Below, piece after piece: positions 20,183 to 32,670 of a DNA stretch of 64,000 nucleotides. The notes under the pieces are model-generated. The model did not search any database. It was not told where the DNA came from and saw only the letters and a program-made list of their open reading frames with translations. Source of the DNA: Arthrobotrys musiformis (Eukaryota; Ascomycota; Orbiliomycetes; Orbiliales; Orbiliaceae); assembly GCA_036971715.1 (NCBI GenBank), contig JAVHJL010000007.1, positions 496,001 through 560,000 on the forward strand, given 5' to 3'. The stretch's first letter is position 1. Every line of letters starts with the position of its first letter. The position numbers and the translations under genes are program-made.

Positions 20183-23108
20183 CTACACCAACTCAAGCTC
20201 CTCAAGCCCCTTCACCACCCCCTTCTTCCCCCCATTCGGCGTCCTACTCCTCGAAAACCGCGATCCGATGCCCCCGATCACCCTGCCCCCCGCATTCCTA
20301 CCACCACCCGATAACGCAACATCAACGGCCTCATGCCCACCCAGCGGATCCGAATTCCCATCCAGCGAAATATTCACCGGCTCATCTTCCTCTTCCTCCT
20401 CCCCATCACCCCCCTTCTGCTTTTCCGGCGTGTGATCCAACGAAATAATCGGGGGCGACGACATCCTCGAATCGCTCTCGTTGACTTGCACCGACTCCGA
20501 CATATCCAACGTCGTATTCGACGCAACCGTAGCGCAAATACTCGCTTCATCCACCCGTCCTTCCCCCTCTTCCTCCTCACCCTCAGGACTCTCCACAACC
20601 ACCGAATCCAGATCCTCCCCTTCCTCAGCTAGCTCAGTCGCCCTCTCTGTCCCCAGAACAGCCGCAGACTTCGAAATATCCTCATCCGTCACCGCCTTCC
20701 CCTTCCCACCATCCTCCACATCCCGCGACGTCAACTTCCCCTTCCCATCCTCAACAACAACCACAGGACCCTTCCTCGCCGTATCACCACCAGGAGCAAC
20801 ATTACTATCGGCACCCCTCATCGGCGTCGGCTCCCCCGTCTTCCCAAATATCGACGCCCGTCCATTCATCTCCTCATTCGTCCGTCCAAAAACCTCCGGC
20901 CACCATCGAACAGCCCCACTCCCAATCGTCGCCGGAAATATCACCCGCCCCCCAACTCCCCTCTCATCCCCATCAACCGCAACATCATACTCAGCATTCA
21001 TCCACTCCCCCCTCCTCGCAAGAAAGTAATCCCACACAGACCGACTCCTCCTCTCAACCCTCGCATCAACCCGCTCCTTCTCGCTGTTGTACAGAAACGT
21101 CCCGTACTGGCAGGAATACATATGATACAACAACCTCCTCAAAAACCTCTCGTTGAACTCAAACCGCTTCGGATTCTGCTGCATAAGCTGGTACGTCCCG
21201 TCCAAAAACTGCAGGAAAACCGGCGACGTCTCTTTGATATTCACCCCCTTATCCTTCTTCCCCTTCCCGCCCCGGCCGGGCGTGGGACTATCCAACCCCT
21301 CGGGATCGCTATCGTCATCCCCTCCCATCAGATTACTCGCCTGCTGGTTGAAAAACATCCTCGCAGCACCGATGGCCTGCTCGAACCCGCTCCCGCTCTG
21401 CCCGCCATCCCCACCACCGGGCTGCGTAAACCACTTCTCACTGCTCAAAAACCCACACCGATCTCTAAATTTATGCCCAAACGACACCCAATCCTTCTCC
21501 ACCAGCACCATAAACCCTTCCAACGTCCGGAAATACGGATCCAAACATATCTGCGCCAGCCCCGCCAACTGCGCCGTCCGATCCCACCCGTCCGAACAAT
21601 GAATCATCACGTGCGAGTGCTCCAGCGCAACCTGCCGCACGATCAGATCCGTCCCCTGCATCAATGCCGTAATATGCCTCAACCAATTACTCTTCGCCAA
21701 AATATCTCTATTCGCCGGAAACGGCGTGATGTCCGAGTCCTTTATCGCCTCCAACACTTTATCTAGTGATTTCCTCATAACGTGAATGTTGTCGATACCC
21801 AGGTACTCCTTCTTCGCAAACTTGTAGTTATCCATCACTTCCGACCCGGCCCCCGCGGCCTGCTGAGCGTAGGCGTTAACACTGGGTCTCGCATCGACGA
21901 TAAGATTCGACTGCTGCGCGCCGTACACCACCTTCGTAGCGGCGCCTTGTTCGACGTTAACAAGCGACGACTGCGAAGATGATGACGCCTCCGGGTTCGA
22001 AATCCCGAGGCTGGCGTAGCCGGATGCGTGCGAGGATTTGAATATCGCGTGAACCAGCTTTTCGTCCTGGATGCTCCGGTTCTTCTGGAGCCCTGTGAGC
22101 GGCTGCGCGCACCGGGTCAGTGTGCAGTTGTTGACGTTGTGGATGTAGGTTAACACGGGGACCCGCTGGCGGGACCGGAATTTGGCGACGTAGTTGAGGG
22201 TGTTATCGGATATCGTGGTGGGGATGTATAGCTTCGCGGGGTATGTGTCGCAGAACTAAACATTTCCCATCAGTATCCTCCTCTTCCACATCAAAATTAG
22301 GAAAAAGAATGGAGGGAAGAGGGGGGCGGACATTGTAGTTGCTATTTATGTTAGAAAGCCGCCAATCCTGCGTGATACCCTGTCTGTCGAACTCCCTCTG
22401 GGGATCATATATCTTCCACCCATTAAACGGTATCTCAAACTTCGTCGGCTTGTATATAAACGCATACAGCCGCTCCACCGTCCCTGCTTCCCAGTCCGTC
22501 AGCATTAACCCCCCAAACCCTTAAATTAAGTTAAAAAAAAAAAAAACATACCACCGCAGGTCAACCGCTTTATGCTATCAAAAACATCCCTAGCCTCCTG
22601 CTCGGTATCGAAGCAAAACGTAATGAACGTAAAATCCCTACACCTCAACCTAATAGCCAGCGCCTGCAACCGCTTCTGCGCCTCCGTAGCCGATAACGTT
22701 AATTCATCGCTACTAACACCGCTAGCCTCTCTACTGAGCGCCCTTCTGTCCTGCACGCCGTTGTTGGGGTTATAAGTGCCGTTTGTGCCGTTAGGAGGTG
22801 ATGAGGTGTCCTGTCCGACGTAGCTGCCGATACACTGCCTGTCGACGGTGTAGATGATGGGATAAGTGATCCATATCTCCGGCGCAGCTCTGGGGACCGA
22901 AGAAGGGTGTTGTTGGTCGGATACCTGGCGTTTGAAGATGAGATGGTGGGGGGTTATGTGTAGTGTTCCGGGGATTGGGTTTCCGGAGTGCAGGAGGATG
23001 ACGTTGTCGACCTGTGTTTTTTGGTTGCTTGGTTAAAAAAAGATGAATTTTGATTTGGTATGAGGAGTGTGAAGAGGGGCTGACTTTTGCGACTTTGATG
23101 AAGTCCAT
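20183..23108 (-). CDS. YMR1: Myotubularin-family phosphoinositide 3-phosphatase
   Basis: Removes the 3-phosphate from PI3P (and PI(3,5)P2) on endosomal and vacuolar membranes. Four exons in phase: 23108-23085, 23011-22552, 22519-22332, 22255-20183, giving 914 residues. The N-terminal part is a GRAM/PH-type domain (VDNVILLHSGNPIPGTLHI onward). The catalytic part shows LYAFIYKP, GWKIYDPQREFDRQG, NRSIQDEKL and the active-site loop HCSDGWDRT with Cys444 and Arg450 of the CX5R signature, so it should be an active enzyme rather than a pseudophosphatase. The C-terminal 250-300 residues are acidic, Ser-rich and probably disordered; this makes it longer than yeast Ymr1 (688). Intron 3 starts with a weak GTCCGC donor, but the joined NYN/FCDTYP fits the family. 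The first exon is only 24 nt. Confidence 0.94.
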
Positions 23109-23825
23109 GGCTTTTCTAACCAGTGCTATTTATTTAGATTATGAGAATGGGTGAGATAGATAGATAGATATTGGGTGTCCTTTTTATTCGTAGAAGGGGA
23201 GAATGGTGAGGAGGGGAAGGTTTATGCACCCATACGGGGCGCTGTCGAGGTGGCAGCCGCTATGGTGGTAAAGTGGCGGGAAGGGTCGGATATGGCCAGG
23301 GATGTTTTGACGTGGTTGGTTGGTGAAGCTGTCTCAAAGTGGTTTATGCTATCGAGACAGCATTCGAGTGGGACAGAAGCTAGATCTAGAAGAAGAGTGA
23401 AAGCTTCGGGGAGGAGCCGGAGATGGATCGAATGTCGATGCACACGGCAGACACGACGGGCCGTCCGTGATGCTGGAAGAGTCGATGAGTAGATGGATCG
23501 AGAGAACAGATGATGGAGGAGAAGAGAAGATGGTGGAGATGATGGTAGATATTATTAGCTCTGTCTAACTCAAGCTGTCTGGCTGGCTGTCACGCTGCAT
23601 CAACGGAAAGACGTCCATGACGACGCCCCAACACGCCAACACACTTTCTCCCACAAATGGCCTCGAGACTACGAACTACGCTTATGGCCGACCACCCGGT
23701 ACCCCCTCCATATAATACCGGAGATATAAATAGTGATAGAAGGTAATATAATATAATACAATCCCCCCGATACCCCCTCAGCTATATATACTATACAGGT
23801 AAGTACGTAAGTATAATATATAGGA
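23109..23825. other. Intergenic, promoter of phosphatase gene
   Basis: 717 bases. A GATA-type run (TAGATAGATAGATAT) at about 23156-23171 and another GA-rich stretch near 23490-23560 lie upstream of the phosphatase start. Small frames here show no domain. Confidence 0.5.
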
Positions 23826-24437
23826 TTACACGCTCGTCTGCCCAACAAACGACACCGCCTTCGAAGCCTTCCCAGCATTCTTCTTATCCGTCTCAATATT
23901 CTTCGCCAGCTTCGTCAGCGAATCCTGAAGCGCCGCCCGCTCAGACGCACTAACAGCCTGCCCCTTCGCCTCCTTCTTTGCGATAGCAATCTGTCGTACT
24001 TGTGACAATCCCGTCAATTTCAATACCTATAACCACCATATTAGCACCCCTCATCAAATCTACAGTAAAGTAAGAAAAGAGAAATATATATTATATACCT
24101 TATTAGCAATCTTCCCAACCTGCAGCGCATCCTTCTCCGCCCCCGTCGCAGCAGCAATGGCCGGATTAAACGCCTCCGTCTCAGCCTGCTCCGCATTACT
24201 CCTCTCCACCTTCAAAATCTCCAAATCCGCATCACTGATCTTGGCCAGATCGCTCAGGTCCAACCCAGCCGACCACACGGCTTTGGCGCGGGACTCGGCG
24301 TTGCCGGCGGTACCAGACGATATCGACATCGAATTGTAGGACTTGAGCGTCAGCGCGCGTCTATGGATCGGTGCCGCGGCTGTGGAGGTTACGGTGCAGA
24401 GGAAGGTGAGTGCTGTGATGAAGATTGTGGAGTGCAT
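23826..24437 (-). CDS. Small secreted alpha-helical protein
   Basis: Two exons in phase: 24437-24099 and 24026-23826, giving 179 residues. A clear signal peptide (MHSTIFITALTFLCTVTSTAAA) is followed by a dibasic-like HRR that may be a processing site. The mature part is Ala/Lys/Glu-rich, mostly helical and free of cysteine. It resembles a family widespread in filamentous ascomycetes and usually named only 'small secreted protein', sharing SSGTAGNA, FNPAIAAATG and LQVGKIANKVLKL blocks. The intron (72 nt) falls exactly in the conserved KIANK/VLKL block. Function unknown; the wide family distribution argues against a host-specific effector. The start at 24437 is chosen because the longer upstream frame adds only non-secretory sequence. 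Confidence 0.88.
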
Positions 24438-25917
24438 TTTGGCGGGTATGTATGTTTTCTTTGGGGATATCTGGTGGATTGGTATGGGTTTGTATATATT
24501 ATAGTGAGGAAGGTCCGAAGAATCGATATCGAAAGAAAGTAATATAAAGTAATATAGGAACCAGTCCAAAGAAACGAATGTGTCCAAGCACAGTATGGTA
24601 AAGAAAGAAAGAATAGTCGAAAATATAATTCAATATCGAAGCTTCAACCTGGAATGCCTACCGAAAGAAAAAGTATAGAACAAGCAGACTCTATCAGTCT
24701 TTATATACCCTCGCAGAACCCATTTCACCCAGGAAAAAATCAGTGCCGAATTCACATTGAAACCTCGAACCACGGCGTGTATCAATATCCAATCTCCAAT
24801 ATCGATACCAACAGTATCATAAAAGAAAATGTAACCGCACAGACCAGCCAATCCATACAAACTTCCTTAAAAAGTAACATGGCGTTTTAGAAACGGCGGA
24901 GCATCAGTGGTGGGAAAACTTTCCTCAGAACCTCACAGCCCGTCATAATTCTCATAATCACCATCCCATCGCGAGGAAGCAGAGGAAGAAAAATGGTGTT
25001 TCGTAACACACCCATCAAGGATATCTTGTCACCAACCCCGTTTCACACCCGAAACATCAACAAGAGTGGGTCAGACACCACTCCGCAAAACACAACATGT
25101 TCCAACGAAACCTTCCCTCGTAAAAGATCACGATTACAACATTTATAAAATATCTGATGTTATTTTAATATTTTTTTATTTTAATTCTTTTTTTTTTTCT
25201 TCTGTAGGTATGTAGATAGTACTAGTGGTAAGTAAGATACACCCCGATCTATCCATCCCATGATAGAATTATTAGGTAAATTAGCCCGCGCCCGCCATAA
25301 ACCTCCCAACTGACCTTCAAGGCCACCATGTGATACTCGACACAAGCAGTATGTTGTTAGCATCCGCTAAAAGCGAATTCTCCCAACAAAAAAGACCAAA
25401 AAAAAAACTCGTACAAAATACAAAAAAAGTACAGTAGAAAAAAAAAGAGACATATACAGAAAAGAGGAAATAACGAGTGTAAGGATCTGGTTTTCCGCTG
25501 GAGTCCGGGGTTCGCTTTGCTCAACATCTTGAAAAAAACAGTAAGAGAAAAAAACACACTTGGTATAAAGTACACCGCAAAAACGCCAAAGATAGTATAT
25601 CGGATATTATACCCCCCTCCAGATAAAACAGACCCAAAAAGCGAGAGAATAGTTCAACTTCTTTCGCATACTTTTCCCCCTTTCCCCCCCCGTTTCCCAC
25701 ACAAATGAAATGATTGACAACAGGCCTGTTGATTAATTTTTTGTTCCGCCGTGTATAAAAAAAACTCCTCGGAGTTCCCAAATATTAGTGTACCAAGGAA
25801 AAGAAAGAAAAAAACCTCATGACAAAAACAAAAGAGAAGAGAGATGTACAAAAGAAATAAAAATAAAAACACATCTACAACCGCTCAAGGGTCAAGACGT
25901 AATATAGTAGTAATGAA
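24438..25917. other. Intergenic
   Basis: 1.48 kb with the promoter of the small secreted protein gene and the 3' flank of the membrane protein gene. It is AT-rich with many A or T runs of 5-10 (25170-25200, 25380-25450, 25770-25880). No supportable gene on either strand. Confidence 0.55.
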
Positions 25918-28482
25918 TTACCATCTAGCATCTCCGATGCAAATCTTGATATCCCCACTGATAGTCTTACTCTCCACAAACCCGTCCTTGTTGTCCCCAT
26001 GCACCGCCTCCACGACCTTACCAACAGGGCCGTCCCTCGAGTTCCTGACGATCTTGACATTCTCACCGGCAACTTCAATATCTCCCGTCAAAGTAGAAGC
26101 CTTGACTCTCCCTTCAAACGCAGAGGAGTAGTGAATGAAAACCTCTCCGGAGACGGTAGTATGTGCTGCCTTGAAGAATGACAAATTCGCAAGACCGACG
26201 TCCTGAGGGTCCACGTAGAGCGTAGGAGCATTGGGATCTACCCCGGAAAACCCGTGGCCGGAATAACCACCAGGACCAGGACGACCGGGTTTGTCACCGT
26301 GAGGTCCGGGGTGAGATTTATCATCGTCGTGATCGGCGCAGTGCTTCTGGATCAACTGCCAAATCTTACGCTTCTTATCCTCGATCCAGCTGAGCACTGT
26401 CTGCACGGCTCGGTTTTTAAGAAGCGCCCGCGGTTCGGTGAGGATCTTTGCGTCCGTAGCTTCCAAGAAACTCATATGCGTCCTGCCGGATTTTGTGTCT
26501 GTGTCCATCGTGATGGTGTCGTCTGCTGTGCTGCCAGCGCCGGCTGGGGAGATAGGGAGAATATCAGCCCTGATGTCGCCGCTGATGGATTGGATTGAGA
26601 GCGAAGAGCCGAGGAGGTATTGGCCGATGATGTCGCCACTGGTAGTTTTCACGACGGTATTGTATTTTTTGAGATCTTTATGGAAGGGGTGGAGTGCGCC
26701 GTCGGTTGAGACAGAGTGAATTGCAATGTCACCGGAGACCGAGGAGACCGTAAAGTCGGTTTGAGGAGATACTTCGGGGAAAGAAGTTATAGAGTTGACA
26801 CCGATATCGATAATTCCTCTAAATCTTCCGTTAGAAAAATGCCTAAAATTTTAGATATAAATGTGGAGAAGAGAACTTACGACTTGGTCTCGAATTCAGC
26901 TGAATCCGCCAGTCCCCAAACTCCAAGAATCTTACCAGTCGTACTACCGACCGTCAAATGTCTAGCTTGCAAGCCAAAGTTCGCGCTCTTCACCTTCTCA
27001 TCATCCTGGATTTTGGCCTGTTGCCTGGCACCCGACCAAATGCCACCTGTAATAGAATTCAATACGGCCTTTTCGTAAACTTTGAGGGAAACCGAAGGTC
27101 GTATTCCGATAGAAAGATTCTCGGTATCGATAACAAGCGATTCCATATCGATCGTGGACGCATATTTAGGGAGTGTAACGGTAACCGTGAAGTATATGCA
27201 GACCTCTCTGTGCTCGTCGACGGCATGAGTAGCATATGCATTTGTCTTGAATCACCAACGTCAGCATTCTAATTCACCAATAAAAAAATTTCGATGCATT
27301 TATTGAACTTACGTGAATGGCTATTTGATTCCCGTTCATTTTGATATCAATATCCCGGAGAATACTCTCATCGGTAACCATATAGTCCACTGAGATCTTG
27401 ATCTCATCGCCCTCAAACAGGTCCTCTTTCGCAGCATGTTCGATGTAAACAATACCATCGACGTTTATCCGGGTCGCAAAGTCTGTTTTCGGCTTGTCGT
27501 AAACAACCGTCTGTCGTATCGAGAGCGAGCTATTGATAGGTACCGTAAAAGCTTCTTCGTAGATACCCGGAAGCATGTCGCCGCACCGGAAACCCGTCGA
27601 GGACGACATAGACTCCTAAACCCAACCCAGTCAGCACCATAAACCGAAAAAAAAAAAAAAAAAAAAAAACTCCTCGTAAGATATAGATGATAAAAATCTT
27701 ACCAAGCTCTCCCTAAACCGGCTCCTCCAAACCAACCCTCCAAACAAAGTCCAAGTAAAAATCAAGAAGAAAATAGAAGCACAGCAGAACCTGAACTTCC
27801 TAGACCTCTTCTTCGCCCCTCCTCTCGTACAACCCCTCGCACACCTCAACCTCTTTCTCCAAGAACACCTCTCCTCCCGATCTCTGTATGCCGTCCCATT
27901 CGCCACGCAGCTAATACACTGCGGATGTCTGCACAAACACTCCCCCATAATCAAGGGTCTGATCTCAGACACCGGCCCCCGCTCAATACCCCCATCCCTC
28001 TCCTCATCTTCATAAGAAACCCTCCTCGACATCGGCCGCGAGGTATAAGACGGCGGCAGCGTACTCCTCTCCGATCCAAAACTAACTCTAGAGTAAACAG
28101 TCTGTCTATCATCCTCCTGCGATAGTCTAGGAGACCCCACTCGCTCAACGCCCTCATCTATCCGTTGCTGTTGCGACGGTGTCGGTATCGGCTCCGGCAT
28201 CGCAGTTTTAACCGGATCCTGGTCGGGGAGATGCACGACGGGTAGTTGCTGATGCGGCCGTCCGTTGAAGTATCCGTCTGTTACCGTCATATCTGCTGTT
28301 GTCTCGGTTGTAGCGGTGATATAGGGGTTTACGACGACCATGGGAAGGCGCGGCGCACCGCCACCGGGACGGAAGCCATCGGCGACGAAACCGTCGAGCG
28401 GCATGGTGGGTATACCGTTATCGCTGATGTAAGGGTTTGAGGAAGCGTATTCTTCCATCGATGGATGTTCCCGGCGTTCCAT
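25918..28482 (-). CDS. Type II membrane protein with repeated SGDI beta motifs (DUF4097-like)
   Basis: Four exons in phase: 28482-27703, 27615-27313, 27245-26881, 26818-25918, giving 782 residues. Residues 1-225 are hydrophilic and likely cytosolic, with a cysteine cluster (Cys182, 184, 189, 192, then 206, 214, 218) beside a basic patch. One transmembrane segment lies at about 231-252. The remaining 530 residues should face outside and carry recurring strand-turn motifs: VSSVSGDI, VKTTSGDI, IQSISGDI, TTVSGEV, STLTGDI, SKTISGDI. That pattern is typical of the right-handed beta-helix called DUF4097/adhesin-like. Acceptors for exons 3 and 4 were picked by frame plus a CTGAC or CTAAC branch site; the exon 4 acceptor could be 6 nt earlier, adding Phe-Arg. 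Role unknown; a surface or wall-facing protein is inferred. Confidence 0.82.
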
Positions 28483-31014
28483 GATGGGGAAGGAAAAAGG
28501 ATATGCTGAATTAAACCCAGATTAAGGATATATCAAGCAAATCAAATCAAGCAAAACAAAAAAGATAGAATAAATAATAATAAGTTCTCGAAGATAGGAA
28601 TGGATTTCAACTAAATCTCCAAAGACGAAAAGAGGAAGGGAAAAGTGAACTCGATTGAGGGGGAGAGACACCAGGAATTAAAACTATTCTGCAATAGTGT
28701 GCAACCATAAACAAGCTTGCCGCACCGAAATAGATTTTCCAATTGAGGGACTAAATTATTAGTTCGTTCGAAAGGAAAAAAGGGAAAAGAAAAACGACCT
28801 TCTGATATCGGACGGTACGTAATCAGCGGGTGGGCTCCTCAATCTGTTACCCGCTTTCCCTCTCTCGCACTGTGGTGTTATTATTCCTGGATTCTGCTGC
28901 GGGAAAGCCACCAGAAATGAGGGACAGGATAACGGATATCCGGTATGGGGGATCTGGGAGAAAGAGGCTAGGATGAAACGAATCGAAGGAATATGGATTC
29001 GTGGCTTCTTCCTCTTGTTCTTCTTGTTCTTCTTCTTCTCTATCCTTCACCCTCTTGTCGAGCTTCCCTTGTCCTTCAATACCGGCCGGGAATAAATGAC
29101 AATACGGGAAAACAAGAGTTCATGGCATGAGGTGAGACTAGTCGTTGACCGGTTGGATCCTCGCCCTCCCACTCCTCAGTCCAGCCCAGGCCCAACCAAA
29201 GGTCCCATATGACTCTTCTGCCTGGCCTGCAGGACAAACGGGCACATTTTTGGGGGTGCTGCTATTCGGTTTCGCTGGCCGAAAATGTGGGTGTGTTACG
29301 ACGCGTAAGCCAGCGCAGGGATGGCTGCTCGTCGATGGGAGCTAAGCCTCCTCTTTTCGGGAAAGAGATTGAAAAAGAAAAAGGCGAGAGCGAGCCAGGC
29401 CCGACGGCCATGCATGTAACTTCACTGGAGCAAACGATTTTTAGATCGTTCTGTCTTCTCCTCGATGATTCGTCATGTGGCAGATGTCATGATGTTTTTT
29501 TTTTTACCGATATTGGATATCGATGTTGACCTGCACTTAGGCATTCGGAGCCCTATCGAATCTGCGACATTGATGTCGTCTAATCTAAGCTATGCACCTC
29601 GTCGACGTCGTTAGCCAAACCTTGTCTCTCATATATACTTAACGAAGTATATAATAGATCTAGAGGGACTAGATCATAACATACCTCCATTGTAGCAAAA
29701 CTGACGCCGCGATGTCGAACATCGAACACGCACGCACCCTCCAACCCAGCGATGATCGAAGGTAACTTAGCTCGCCCTGCTTGCGACTGGAACAATTCTA
29801 CCGAGCGAGATTAGGCGATCCCGACGCAACAGCCTGGACTCCATAACCCATACGAGAAAAAAAAAAGCTTACGAAACCACCATAAGATCTGTAACAAGTC
29901 CCATATCCCCTCTCGTGTCGATGTATAAAATGATACTTTTGTATATGCAATGCACCGATATTAAGTTCACATACCTCCCGAGTGATATCATGATGCCGAG
30001 TTCTGCATGTCGACACAATCGTCTTAGTGGGACACGCGGCTTTTTCAATAGTCTTTTTTTTTTTTTTTTTTTTTTTTTCCGTTAGACGTCAATGCATTTC
30101 GAGGAGAGCGCCATGGGATAGCTTGGTTATACAATGGTACTAGCTGAGGATGATGGATCGTAGAATCAATTTGGCAGGTGCTCCGGTATACTGTATACTC
30201 AACATCTCACCTGCAGGTGCACTTTTGTTTGCCTTTTTTCCCCCTCTGTCCCTAACGTCTACCTCGAGACATGTTACAATCCACGGTGTCGTAGTCCTGA
30301 TAGGAACCTCGCGTTATCGGAGCCAAGATCGACTAGTAGATATATGGGCCGGATCATCGATTATCCCAAATATTTGAACCCGGTCTTTATACAATACAAA
30401 GCCGAGGATGCATATGTTACAATGGCTATATATCCCGCCGGCTCAATCAGATCGTTTAAAAAGGTGGATCATCTACGACACTCTACAATTGACCACTCGC
30501 AGCACTCCATATGAATGTGCAGATATTCAAGCTCGATATCCATTCATTACAAAAAAAAAAAAAAAAAAAAGAAGTCAGGCATTCAAAACATAGCCTCGTG
30601 GAAAAGTGACAGCAGACGACCGGGAATATGTATAAATGAAAAAGGAAAAAAAAAAGTAGTACACAGGAGAGGGTTTGTGAAAAAAGAAGTAGTTATTTCC
30701 CCATTTTTGAACACCGTTTAATATAAAGTGACAAGAAAACGAAGAATGGCGTTATCCAGAGGAGTTTCAGTTCGAGAGTGTGTCTGTGTGTGAGAGTGTG
30801 AGAGTTTCATGAGGGCGTATAAACAGGAGGGAGGAAGATGAGTTAATTCGACAAGGTAGGCGGCTTCTTGGTCGCGGAGAAGGACGGCACCCCCAAATCT
30901 AATATATTAGGTTGATAAAAAAAAAGAAAGGAGGAAGTGACGAAGTGAGCCAGCAAGAAAAACAACCAGGAACGAGAATATTATTATATTTTTGTTTTAA
31001 ATATAGTAATATCT
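28483..31014. other. Intergenic, 2.5 kb
   Basis: Between the membrane protein start and the RPS7 stop, both minus strand. It holds the membrane-protein promoter. Poly-T at about 30054-30078 and poly-A at about 30551-30570. A minus-strand stretch at 29580-30016 has donor-like GTATGT/GTAAGC signals and two adjacent short frames but gives no family match and needs an impossibly short 15-nt gap to join, so no gene is called. Confidence 0.5.
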
Positions 31015-32024
31015 TTAAAATTCGCTCTGGACTGGGAACTCAAAGACGACGCTCTTTCCTGTCAACTTCTTGTAGACCTCAGCGAAGCTTTCGATCTTCC
31101 AGTCCAAACCTCCGACGTCCTTGGGGTCGAGGAGGACCTTCATGACTTTCGAGCCATCTTCCTTGGTGCGGATACGTCGGCCAACGATCTCGGTGGGGTA
31201 GACGAGATCCTCGAGGATCTTCTCGTGGACAGAGGAGAGTGTTCTCGATCTTGGGCGCTTCTGGGTGACACGGCTGCGACGACCGGGCTTGGGGAGGATA
31301 CGACGCTGGGCAATGAAGACAACGTTGCGGTCAGAGAACTTCTTCTCGAGCTCACGGGTGAGTCTAAAACGCCAGATTCGTTAGCATATCGTGGTTTCTT
31401 TTTGTGAGGTTGACAGGGATAAATCTCTTTAAAGATTTACGTACCTCTGCTGGACCTTGTGGAAGTTGGACAGTAATGGGATTGGGACGAAGATGACGAT
31501 AGCCTTCTTTCCTTGTCCGATCTCGAGCTGTACAATCCAAGATACTCATATCAGCCTCCAATTCAACATGACACTCCACCCTCCTTCCGTGTGCATTCGT
31601 TCAATCTCCTCTCCCCATTTCTTCCTCCAAAGTATCCAATCTTTAAAAACTCTTCCTCCCCATTTCCTCCCTCTTCCTCCTCTTGACGAATGACATGTCG
31701 GACGTGATGTTGGAAACTAACCTCCTTGGCAGACTGGATCTGGAGCGGCCTCAGAGCAGCCTTGAGCTCAGCGTTGGTCTCGAGGTCGAGCAAGGCCTGG
31801 GAGACCTGGAGTTCGATCTCATTTGGTTTGGCGTAGCTGTCAGAAGAGGGCTATATGATGTCGAAAAAAAGATATCCAGTTAGCCAATCTATCCCGTCGT
31901 CGTGTTTTTATCCTCCTCCACAATCGCCATTTCATATATATAATTTTTTTTCTTTTTGAAGATTCGTCGTTGTCGAGAGGGAAATAGGAAGACTAACGTA
32001 AATCTTGGAGTTTGGGGCGGCCAT
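31015..32024 (-). CDS. RPS7: 40S ribosomal protein S7 (eS7)
   Basis: Structural protein of the small ribosomal subunit. Four exons in phase: 32024-31998 (nine codons, MAAPNSKIY), 31850-31722, 31527-31445, 31363-31015, giving 195 residues, the expected size. Conserved blocks: NEIELQVSQALLDLE, LKAALRPLQI, GKKAIVIFVPIPLL, NFHKVQQRLTRELEKKF, SDRNVVFIAQRRILPKP, QKRPRSRTLSSVHEKILEDL, YPTEIVGRRI and the C-terminal KLTGKSVVFEFP. Exon 2 must begin at 31850 (PSSDSYAKP) because the nearer CAG acceptor breaks phase. An intron after a very short first exon is usual for fungal ribosomal protein genes. The promoter is shared with the divergent unknown gene starting at 32671. Confidence 0.97.
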
Positions 32025-32670
32025 GTTGAGGGATCTGTAGCTGGTGATAGCTAGGATGTCGACGTGTAGCGGGGGGGTATGGGAGGTAGGTGGGATGAGG
32101 TTGGGTTGGAGATGGTCGAAAAAAGGTTCGTCGTCGATTGTCGTCGAGGTCGGCTTGCTTGGGCTTGAGGTTGCTTAGCCCAAAATTCGTCTTTGTTGGT
32201 TTCGCTTGTTCCAAAACACACAACACGGTCAGGTGATTAGGGCAAGACCCAGGTCATGTGATTTAACTATATCACGTGAGTCTATAATCCATTTTCGTGT
32301 TAGTTTGTTGCCAAGCAAATCAATGCAAGGATGCTGCAGAACGAATGGATGCGACCGAAAGGCGACAGGGATCCCTGTCCCTCCCCAGTCTCCAGTCATA
32401 GGCCTACGTCACACAACATTCCAACACATTCTCCAGGTCTCCCCGGGCAGCAGAGCATCGCATCGTAACACCATTGCAACTAAATAACCATTGCCTCGCT
32501 CGGGTTCGCCACCAAACCTATAATAATAACGAGCCAGCCTTCCAGCCTTCCAGTCTCCCCACTGTTACCATAATCGACATAACTATCACCCGCTTCATAA
32601 TTCTTGTCCCTACGGTCGACATACTTTGACTTCATAGTATCGATATCATATCCACGGTAGTATAATTACC
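32025..32670. other. Divergent spacer, RPS7 / Pro-Thr-rich gene
   Basis: 646 bases between opposed start codons. It contains the E-box/TTAGGG pair described separately, and CT-rich sequence before the plus-strand ATG (about 32520-32560). No gene inside. Confidence 0.6.
32237..32279. promoter_or_regulatory. TTAGGGC element and TCACGTGA E-box, RPS7 promoter
   Basis: TTAGGG at 32237-32242 and the palindrome TCACGTGA at 32272-32279, about 213 and 249 bases upstream of the RPS7 ATG. A related half-site (TCATGTGAT) sits between them at about 32254. In Candida albicans, ribosomal protein promoters are bound by Tbf1 (TTAGGG-type) and Cbf1 (CACGTG). The same pair occurs upstream of RPS3 in this window. 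Confidence 0.6.

Noticed and set aside
1261..23108. Rab5 GTPase and PI3P phosphatase as a functional endosomal gene cluster
   Set aside because: Both act on endosomes, but they are 18 kb apart with unrelated genes between; ordinary housekeeping proximity explains it.
29580..30016. Two adjacent minus-strand frames with donor- and acceptor-like sites
   Set aside because: Joining them needs a 15-base intron or a stop read-through, and the joined sequence matches no family I know; a faint actin-like impression did not hold up.
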